A DNA stretch of 64,000 nucleotides from assembly GCF_006440775.1 (NCBI RefSeq), contig NZ_VFTZ01000018.1:48167-112166 (forward strand), given 5' to 3'. The position numbers and the translations under genes were made by a program. Source of the stretch: Mesorhizobium sp. B2-7-2. GTDB taxonomy: Bacteria; Pseudomonadota; Alphaproteobacteria; Rhizobiales; Rhizobiaceae. The notes beneath the pieces were generated by a model. That model was not told the origin of the DNA. It worked only from the letters and a program-made list of their open reading frames with translations, and did not search any database. Of the stretch, positions 58,534-64,000 are shown piece after piece. Numbering within the stretch: the first letter of the stretch is position 1; each line of letters opens with the position of its first letter.

Positions 58534-59463
58534 TCAAAGCGCCTTTTGCAGCTCCGGCAGGATGACGAAGAGATCGCCGACCAGGCCGTAATCGGCGACC
58601 TGGAAGATCGGGGCTTCCTCGTCCTTGTTGATGGCGACGATCACCTTGGAATCCTTCATGCCGGCCAGGTGCTGGATGGCGCCGGAAATGCCGACGGCGA
58701 TGTAGAGGTCGGGCGCGACCACCTTGCCGGTCTGGCCGACCTGCCAGTCGTTCGGCGCGTAGCCGGCGTCGACCGCGGCGCGCGAGGCGCCGACCGCGGC
58801 GCCGAGCTTGTCGGCGACCGGCAGGATGACTTCCTGGAACTTCTCCGACGAGCCGAGCGCGCGGCCGCCCGAGATGATGATCTTGGCCGAAGTCAGCTCC
58901 GGACGATCGTTCTCGGAAAGCTTGTTCTCGATGAAGGAGGAGAGGCCCGGATTGGCGGCGGCGCCGACCGTCTCGACCGAGGCCGAGCCGCCTTCGGGCG
59001 CCGCCGCGAAGGACGCGGTGCGCACCGTGATGACCTTCTTGGCGTCGGTCGCCTGCACGGTCTGGATGGCGTTGCCGGCATAGATCGGCCGCTTGAAGGT
59101 ATCCGGCGAGACAACTTCGATGATCTCGGACACCTGGGCGACGTCGAGGAGTGCCGCCACGCGCGGCGCGATGTTCTTGCCCGACGAGGTCGCGGGCGCG
59201 ACGATCGCGTCATAGGAGCCGGCGAGCGAGACGACCAGCGCCGCCGTCGGTTCCGCGAGACGCTCGGCAAGCTCGTCGGCCTCGGCGAGCAGCACCTTGC
59301 GCACGCCTTTCAACTTGGCAGCGGCATCGGCAGCTGCCTTGGCGCCCTTGCCGGCCACCAGCACGTCGACATCGGAGCCGATCTGGAGGGCGGCCGACAG
59401 CGCCTTGGCGGTCTGGTCGGAAAGACTTGCGTTGTCGTGTTCTGCGATGAGGAGAATTGCCAT
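58534..59463 (-). CDS. etfA: Electron transfer flavoprotein alpha subunit
   Basis: The 309-residue protein has the N-terminal nucleotide-like domain (AILLIAEHDNASLSDQTAKALSAALQIGSDVDVLVAG) and the C-terminal FAD domain: AKIIISGGRALGSSEKFQEVILPVADKLGAAVGASRAAVDAGYAPNDWQVGQTGKVVAPDLYIAVGISGAIQHLAGMKDSKVIVAINKDEEAPIFQVADYGLVGDL. With EtfB it carries electrons from acyl-CoA and other dehydrogenases to ETF:ubiquinone oxidoreductase. It starts 24 bp after etfB. Confidence 0.97.
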   Translation of the reverse strand: MAILLIAEHDNASLSDQTAKALSAALQIGSDVDVLVAGKGAKAAADAAAKLKGVRKVLLAEADELAERLAEPTAALVVSLAGSYDAIVAPATSSGKNIAPRVAALLDVAQVSEIIEVVSPDTFKRPIYAGNAIQTVQATDAKKVITVRTASFAAAPEGGSASVETVGAAANPGLSSFIENKLSENDRPELTSAKIIISGGRALGSSEKFQEVILPVADKLGAAVGASRAAVDAGYAPNDWQVGQTGKVVAPDLYIAVGISGAIQHLAGMKDSKVIVAINKDEEAPIFQVADYGLVGDLFVILPELQKAL

Positions 59464-59487
59464 TTTCTTTGTCCTTTTCCGATCGCT

Positions 59488-60237
59488 TTAAAGCACGCCG
59501 GCTTCGTTCTTCAGCTTCTCGACCAGCTCGGCCACGCTCTTGACCTTGACGCCCGCCTTGCGGCCGCCTGGCTCCTCGGTCTTGATCACCTTGAGGCGCG
59601 GCTTGACGTCGGCGCCGTAGTCGGCCGGGCTCTTCTCGTCGAGCGGCTTCTTCTTGGCCTTCATGATGTTGGGCAACGAGGCATAGCGCGGCTGGTTGAG
59701 GCGAAGGTCGGCGGTGACGATCGCCGGCATCTTCAATTCCACCGTCTGCAGGCCGCCGTCGACCTCGCGCGTCACCTTGGCCTGATCGCCTTCGAGCACG
59801 ATCTTGGACGCGAAGGTGCCCTGCGACCAACCAAGCAGTGCCGCCAGCATCTGGCCGGTCTGGTTCGAATCGTCGTCGATCGCCTGCTTGCCGAGGATGA
59901 CGAGGCCGGGCGCCTCCGCCTCGACCACGCCCTTCAGCACCTTGGCGACGCCCAGCGGCTCGGTCTGCTCGTCGGTCTTGACCAGAATGGCGCGGTCGGC
60001 ACCCATGGCGAGCGCGGTGCGCAGCGTCTCCTGCGCCTGCTGCGGGCCGATCGAGACGACGATGATTTCTTCCGCCTTGCCGGCTTCCTTGATGCGGATG
60101 GCTTCCTCGACCGCGATCTCGTCGAACGGGTTCATCGCCATCTTGACGTTGGCAAGCTCGACGCCCAGTCCGTCGGCCTTCACCCGGACCTTGACGTTGG
60201 CGTCCACAACCCGCTTCACGGGCACAAGGATCTTCAT
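59488..60237 (-). CDS. etfB: Electron transfer flavoprotein beta subunit
   Basis: The 249-residue protein shows MKILVPVKRVVDANVKVRVKADG, NPFDEIAVEEAIRIKEAGKAEEIIVVSIGPQQAQETLRTALAMGADRAILV and the AMP-binding LGKQAIDDDSNQTGQMLAALLGWSQGTFASKI. The recognition loop near residue 195 (LRLNQPRYASLPNIMKAKKKPLDEK) docks partner dehydrogenases. It is the first gene of the etfB-etfA-hbd group. Confidence 0.97.
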   Translation of the reverse strand: MKILVPVKRVVDANVKVRVKADGLGVELANVKMAMNPFDEIAVEEAIRIKEAGKAEEIIVVSIGPQQAQETLRTALAMGADRAILVKTDEQTEPLGVAKVLKGVVEAEAPGLVILGKQAIDDDSNQTGQMLAALLGWSQGTFASKIVLEGDQAKVTREVDGGLQTVELKMPAIVTADLRLNQPRYASLPNIMKAKKKPLDEKSPADYGADVKPRLKVIKTEEPGGRKAGVKVKSVAELVEKLKNEAGVL

Positions 60238-60399
60238 TTTCCTGTCACCTCTCCTGAGATAGTCGGGGCGCTATAGCAGCGTGCGCCCTGTCAGAGTTGT
60301 CGAAAGCCGACATCACGGACGGAATATCCGCCCAACTGTGCCGTTTCCGTAGTGGCGACAAATCGGCGCGTCAATATCCCACGACGCACCCAAATCGGT

Positions 60400-61203
60400 T
60401 CAGTCCCGGGGCGCCGCTGCTCCACGGCCCCATTGCGCCGCCGGCTGCGCCGGATCGCTCGCGGCCGGCTCGACAGGAACGGGCGGCTGCTGGATGTTGG
60501 GCGTCGGGTCCGGCTCGCCGTCGGCGCCGGCCAGCAGCGGCACGCCGCGGCTGCGCAGCACCAGCACCAGGATCGATCCGGCGATGATGCCGCCGATATG
60601 GCAGGCCCAGGAGATCTGGTCCTCGCCGCCCGCGGCAAACATCACGACCTGGAACAGGATCCACAGGATCAGCGGAATGAAGGCCGGGATGCGCAGCGGA
60701 ATGCGGGCAAAGGCCAGCACCCAGACCTTCACCCGGGGGTAGAGGATCAGATAAGCGGCGACGACGCCGGCGATGGCGCCCGAGGCGCCGATCAACGGCA
60801 CCTGCGAATCCCAGGCCACCAACCCCTGGAAGAAGGCGCCGGCGACGGCGCAGGCGAGGTAGAAGATCAGATAGCGGATATGGCCGAGCGCATCCTCGAC
60901 ATTGTCGCCGAACACCCAGAGGAACAGCATGTTGCCGCCGAGATGGAAGATGTCGGCATGCAGGAAGGAATAGGTGAGATAGCTCAGGCTCTCGGGGATG
61001 ACGACGAATTCGGGCGAGAGCTCGACCTTGTCGTGAACCACCGACGGGATGAAGCCGAGACCGAGAACCGCGGCATTGGTGAAGTTTTCACCGCCGAGCG
61101 TGGTCGCCAGGTAGACCAGCACGTTCGCCACGATCAGGCCGATCGTCACATATTGCAGCCGGATGTGGCGCAGCCTGTTGGTGTCGTAAAGCGGGATGAA
61201 CAT
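60400..61203 (-). CDS. Rhomboid-family intramembrane serine protease
   Basis: The 267-residue protein has six or seven membrane helices with the rhomboid motifs: FLHADIFHLGGNMLFLWVFGDNVED (HxxxN), the serine motif LIGASGAIAGVVAAY (Ser141), and the catalytic histidine in ISWACHIGGIIAGS (His202). A Pro/Ala-rich cytoplasmic tail follows. Rhomboids cut substrate proteins within the membrane; the target here is unknown. The gene is 21 bp after the PduO-type adenosyltransferase on the same strand, probably in one operon. Confidence 0.92.
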   Translation of the reverse strand: MFIPLYDTNRLRHIRLQYVTIGLIVANVLVYLATTLGGENFTNAAVLGLGFIPSVVHDKVELSPEFVVIPESLSYLTYSFLHADIFHLGGNMLFLWVFGDNVEDALGHIRYLIFYLACAVAGAFFQGLVAWDSQVPLIGASGAIAGVVAAYLILYPRVKVWVLAFARIPLRIPAFIPLILWILFQVVMFAAGGEDQISWACHIGGIIAGSILVLVLRSRGVPLLAGADGEPDPTPNIQQPPVPVEPAASDPAQPAAQWGRGAAAPRD

Positions 61204-61224
61204 CGGACCCTCCCGCCTCCGGAT

Positions 61225-61806
61225 TCAGCGGTTCTTGCCGGGAACCCATAGCACGTCGGCCTTTCCATTGTCATTGACCGCGCGGGCGGCGACGAACAGG
61301 AAATCCGAGACGCGGTTGATGTATTTGAGCGCCTCGGGGTTGACATGCTCGGCCGGATCCTGCGCCAGCGCCACCATCAGGCGCTCGGCGCGGCGCGCCA
61401 CGGTGCGGGCAAGATGGAGGGCGGCCGCGGCCGCCGTGCCGCCGTTCAGCACGAAGGATTTCAGCGGCTGCAGTTCCTTGTTGAGCGCGTCGATATCCTG
61501 CTCGACGCGATCGGTCTGGGCGGCGACGATGCGCAGCGGCTCGTGTTCCAGCGGCCTGCCGTCGTCCGGCACGGCGAGGTCGGCGCCCAGGTCGAACAGG
61601 TCGTTCTGGATACGCGACAGCATGGCGTCGATCGCCGGATGCTCGGCGCCGGTGTGGACGCGGGCCATGCCGATGCAGGCATTGGCCTCGTCGACGGTGC
61701 CATAGGCGTCGACGCGCAGGTCGGATTTCAGCCGCCGCTCGCCGGTGCCGAGCCCGGTGGTACCGTCGTCGCCGGTGCGGGTGTAGATCTTGTTGAGCTT
61801 GACCAC
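61225..61806 (-). CDS. PduO-type cob(I)yrinic acid a,c-diamide adenosyltransferase
   Basis: The 193-residue protein matches PduO-type ATP:cob(I)alamin adenosyltransferases: KIYTRTGDDGTTGLGTGERRLKSDLRVDAYGTVDEANACIGMARV (ATP-binding, residues 6-50), FVLNGGTAAAAALHLARTVARRAERLMVAL and NPEALKYINRVSDFLFVAARAVN with the conserved Arg and Asn. It transfers adenosyl from ATP to cob(I)alamin, giving adenosylcobalamin needed by enzymes such as methylmalonyl-CoA mutase. A small membrane protein gene precedes it by 20 bp. Confidence 0.94.
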   Translation of the reverse strand: MVKLNKIYTRTGDDGTTGLGTGERRLKSDLRVDAYGTVDEANACIGMARVHTGAEHPAIDAMLSRIQNDLFDLGADLAVPDDGRPLEHEPLRIVAAQTDRVEQDIDALNKELQPLKSFVLNGGTAAAAALHLARTVARRAERLMVALAQDPAEHVNPEALKYINRVSDFLFVAARAVNDNGKADVLWVPGKNR

Positions 61807-61826
61807 GCCGTCCCCTCTGAGATCCT

Positions 61827-62018
61827 CTATTTGCGCGTGAAATAGACAACCAGTAACAGCAGCGCCAAGGCCACGGCCTGCAGCATGATGCGCGCCTGCA
61901 TCAGCTTGTTCGAGGTGAAGCCGGAGCCGCCGCGCATCATGTTGATCAGGCCGCGGACCAGCACGATCACCACGGCGGCCATCGCGACGATGGCGAGAAT
62001 CTTGAAGATGATGAGCAT
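61827..62018 (-). CDS. Small twin-transmembrane (HIG1-like) protein
   Basis: The 63-residue protein has two hydrophobic helices (IIFKILAIVAMAAVVIVLVRGLINM and MQARIMLQAVALALLLLVVYFT) joined by MRGGSGFTSNKL. The helix-(RGG..SNKLMQARIMLQ)-helix arrangement resembles the HIG1/twin-transmembrane family of Alphaproteobacteria, linked in eukaryotes to cytochrome oxidase assembly. Function here is unknown. It is 20 bp upstream of the adenosyltransferase gene in the same direction. Confidence 0.82.
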   Translation of the reverse strand: MLIIFKILAIVAMAAVVIVLVRGLINMMRGGSGFTSNKLMQARIMLQAVALALLLLVVYFTRK

Positions 62019-62043
62019 CTGGCTGGCTCCGGTTCAGGTTCGG

Positions 62044-62910
62044 TCAGGCGCGCCTGGCGAGCACGCGGTAGAGCAGGGAGGCCGGCAGGATGCGTTTCAG
62101 CGCCGCGCCGATCCTGGCCGGTACCGTTACCACATAGTGCGGGCGCGGGCGCTGTGACAGAAGCGCGTGGCGCAACGCCCTGTGCACGATCTCCGGTCCC
62201 GGCTTCAGCTTCGACACGCTGCCGCCGGCCTGAAGCCTTGCGAGCTGCGCCTGATAATCGGCGCGGTGGACGGAATTCTCGACGTCGATATTCTTCACGA
62301 ACCAGGGCAGGCCATTGCTGGCGATCTTCGACCTCACCGGTCCCGGTTCGATGAGGGAAAGATGGATGCCGCTGCCTTCGAGCTCCTGGCGCATGCACAG
62401 CATCAGGCCTTCGATGGCGTGCTTGGAGGCCGAATAAGCGCCGCGGAAGCGGACCGGCGCCAGTCCGAGGATCGAGGAGCAGTGGACGAGCCGGCCGTGC
62501 CCCTGGCGGCGCATGACCGGCACGACCCGCCGGGTGAGATCGTGCCAGCCGAAGAAATTGGCCTCGAACTGCTCGCGAAGTGCTGCGACCGGCAGGTCCT
62601 CGACGGCGCCGGGCTGGGCGTAGGCGCCGTTGTTGAAGAGCGCGCCAAGCGTGCCGCCGGTCCGCTCCAGCACCGCATCGACCAAGGCGGCGATGGATTC
62701 GGGCTCGCGATAGTCGAGATAGAAGGCCTCCAGGCCGTCGGCCTCGAGGGCCGCAATGTCGGCCGGCCTGCGCGCCGTGGCGAAGACCCGCCAGCCTTCC
62801 GCCTTCAACGCCCGCGCGCAGTAGGCGCCGATACCGGAGGAGGCGCCGGTGACGATGACGGTGCGCAACTCTTCTGCCGCGGGGCGCGTTGTGAGACCTG
62901 GGGTTGCCAT
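62044..62910 (-). CDS. Short-chain dehydrogenase/reductase
   Basis: The 288-residue protein has the SDR cofactor motif TVIVTGASSGIGAYCARALKAEGWRVFATARR (TGxxxGxG, about 20-27), NNGAYAQPG, a serine-tyrosine-lysine active site in HCSSILGLAPVRFRGAYSASKHAIEGL, and LIEPGPVRSKI. ARR after the cofactor loop suggests NADP(H). Substrate unknown. The gene is upstream of the small membrane protein (26 bp), perhaps starting that operon, and divergent from the YihY gene across 58 bp. Confidence 0.9.
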   Translation of the reverse strand: MATPGLTTRPAAEELRTVIVTGASSGIGAYCARALKAEGWRVFATARRPADIAALEADGLEAFYLDYREPESIAALVDAVLERTGGTLGALFNNGAYAQPGAVEDLPVAALREQFEANFFGWHDLTRRVVPVMRRQGHGRLVHCSSILGLAPVRFRGAYSASKHAIEGLMLCMRQELEGSGIHLSLIEPGPVRSKIASNGLPWFVKNIDVENSVHRADYQAQLARLQAGGSVSKLKPGPEIVHRALRHALLSQRPRPHYVVTVPARIGAALKRILPASLLYRVLARRA

Positions 62911-62968
62911 TTACCGCAATCACTTCCCATATTCGCGGCGTCGACACAATCGAGCGGAGCGCGGGTCC

Positions 62969-63820
62969 TTGCTGCGGAATATCGTTGCCCTCAAGCGCGT
63001 GCTCTACGATGCGATTGGCCATTTCAATACCGATGACGGCTGGGCGATGGCCAGCCATCTGGCGATCACCTCGCTGATGGCGCTGTTTCCGTTCCTGATC
63101 TTCGCCACCACGCTGGCCAGCTTCCTCGGCGCGCGCGCCTTCGCCGACACGGCCGTGCATCTGGTCTTCGACACATGGCCGGAGCAGATCGCCAAGCCGA
63201 TCGCGCATGAGGTGCTGAACGTGCTCACCGTACGTCGCACCGACCTTCTGACCTATGGCGTGCTGCTGGCGGCTTATTTTGCCTCGAACGGCATCGAGGC
63301 GCTGCGCACCTCGCTCAACCGCGCCTATCGCGTCACCGAGACGCGCGGCATCGTCCACCGCAGGGTGCAGAGCATCATCTTCGTCCTGATCGCCACCGCC
63401 TGCTTCCTCGCCATCAGCGTGCTTCTGGTGTTCGCGCCGCTGCTGGCGCGGCTGGCGGAAGCGCATCTGGAATGGATCAAGCCCTATATGGGAACGATCA
63501 CCATCTGGCGTTACGTGATCGCCTCGACAGTCATCGTCATCGGGCTGTTCTCGGTGCATATCTGGCTGCCGGCCGGCAAGCGCCGCTTCGTCTCGATCAT
63601 ACCGGGCATCGTCTTCACGCTGGTCGCCTGGCTGGTCGGGTCGACGATCTTTGCCACCTATCTCGACCATTTCTCGTCCTATGTGACGACCTATGCCGGG
63701 CTCGCCTCGATCATGATCGCGGTCGTCTTCCTCTACATCATCTCGGCGATCTTCATCCTCGGCGGCGAGCTCAACGCCGCGATCAGCCGTTATCTCGAAG
63801 CCCGGGCGCGGGTCGGGTGA
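62969..63820 (+). CDS. YihY/BrkB-family membrane protein
   Basis: The 283-residue protein has six membrane helices with the family pattern: ALKRVLYDAIGHFNTDDGWAMASHLAITSLMALFPFLIFATTLASFLG, YGVLLAAYFASNGIEALRTSLNRAYRVTETR, and C-terminal LVAWLVGSTIFATYLDHFSSYVTTYAGLASIMIAVVFLYIISAIFILGGELNAAI. YihY proteins, once mislabelled RNase BN, are of unknown but envelope-related function. I propose a TTG start at 62969 (LLRNIVALKRV) with GGAG 10 nt upstream; the longer frame overlaps the divergent SDR gene. Confidence 0.85.
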   Translation: MLRNIVALKRVLYDAIGHFNTDDGWAMASHLAITSLMALFPFLIFATTLASFLGARAFADTAVHLVFDTWPEQIAKPIAHEVLNVLTVRRTDLLTYGVLLAAYFASNGIEALRTSLNRAYRVTETRGIVHRRVQSIIFVLIATACFLAISVLLVFAPLLARLAEAHLEWIKPYMGTITIWRYVIASTVIVIGLFSVHIWLPAGKRRFVSIIPGIVFTLVAWLVGSTIFATYLDHFSSYVTTYAGLASIMIAVVFLYIISAIFILGGELNAAISRYLEARARVG

Positions 63821-63837
63821 GTCGATACCGGCCAGAA

Positions 63838-64000
63838 GAGGAACTGAAGAATTGAAGAATTGAGGAACTGGGGAAAAGGCGCCGACGCTTGGCCCCGCCC
63901 TTCTTCTTCAATTCTTCAATTCCTCAATTCCTCAATTCCTCAATTCTCCAGTTCCCCAGTTCCCCAGTTCCCCAGTTCCCCAGTTCCCCAGTTCCCCAGT
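63838..64000. repeat. Octanucleotide tandem array with inverted copy, continuing past the window
   Basis: From 63909 to the window end, 8-bp units CA(A/G)TTC(C/T)(C/T/C) repeat without interruption: five AATT-type units, then at least six and a half AGTT-type units (CAGTTCCC). The array is cut by the window end. At 63841-63875 about four units (GAACTGAA type) run in the opposite orientation. A 22-bp segment at 63838-63859 is the reverse complement of 63904-63925 with one mismatch. Between them lies a GC-rich 44-bp loop. It follows the YihY stop and may be a variable-number repeat. Confidence 0.88.

Noticed and set aside
58462..60276. A 604-codon plus-strand frame opposite etfA and etfB
   Set aside because: Both Etf subunits on the minus strand are unmistakable; the antisense frame has no recognisable domain.
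63900..64000. CRISPR array at the window end
   Set aside because: Units are 8 bp and contiguous with no unique spacers, and no cas genes are near. This is a tandem repeat.

Overview
The window is a GC-rich, densely coded chromosomal segment of an alphaproteobacterium, most likely a Rhizobiales member close to Mesorhizobium. I infer this from protein character, from gene pairs typical of that order (metX-metW, rpmB next to a DUF3108 gene, argH-lptM-lysA-TIGR02302, etfB-etfA-hbd), from a SAM-II riboswitch, and from CtrA-, RirA- and SigF-type sites. I could run no database search. There is no rRNA, tRNA, CRISPR array, prophage or intact insertion sequence in the window; nearly everything reads as housekeeping genome, with a few accessory patches.

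Layout. 0.3-8 kb: an STT3-like GT-C membrane glycosyltransferase, a spermidine-synthase-fold methyltransferase, a queuosine-precursor transporter behind a minimal preQ1-I riboswitch, rpmB, a DUF3108 protein, two integral membrane proteins, a cupin and a glyoxalase II-like hydrolase. 8-13 kb: a methyltransferase, a BacA/ABCD-like ABC exporter, a VWA-like DUF1194 protein and a family 2 glycosyltransferase. 13-19 kb: metX and metW behind a promoter, SAM-II riboswitch and terminator, followed by an AT-richer Stf0 sulfotransferase and a second glycosyltransferase; divergently, hisC and a prephenate/arogenate dehydrogenase. 19-31 kb: mixed metabolism (PfkB kinase, ChaC, aldo/keto reductase, LysE, PlsC), ftsEX beside a CtrA site, hpt and a CpdR-like receiver. 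31-35 kb: a DMT transporter, two related LysR regulators and a DUF318 permease, partly of lower GC. 35-43 kb: TIGR02302, a threonine/serine dehydratase, lysA, lptM, argH and a TlpA thioredoxin. 44-49 kb: ugpBAEC with a GpdQ-like phosphodiesterase (glycerol-3-phosphate and phosphodiester scavenging). 49-54 kb: a vapBC toxin-antitoxin pair and an fbpABC iron(III) transporter. 54-57 kb: a SigF/NrsF pair and a PAS-GGDEF protein. 57-64 kb: hbd, etfAB, a rhomboid protease, a PduO-type adenosyltransferase, an SDR, a YihY protein, and an octanucleotide tandem array running off the end.

The most interesting content is regulatory. The preQ1-I-like aptamer folds the start codon into its pseudoknot. A SAM-II riboswitch heads an operon that has apparently gained a sulfotransferase. 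Promoter-operator architecture is readable for vapBC, fbpABC, sigF and ftsEX. Several long palindromic intergenic elements recur, some overlapping coding ends.

Starts were moved from the longest frame wherever homologous N-termini or Shine-Dalgarno sequences argued for it; each such choice is stated.
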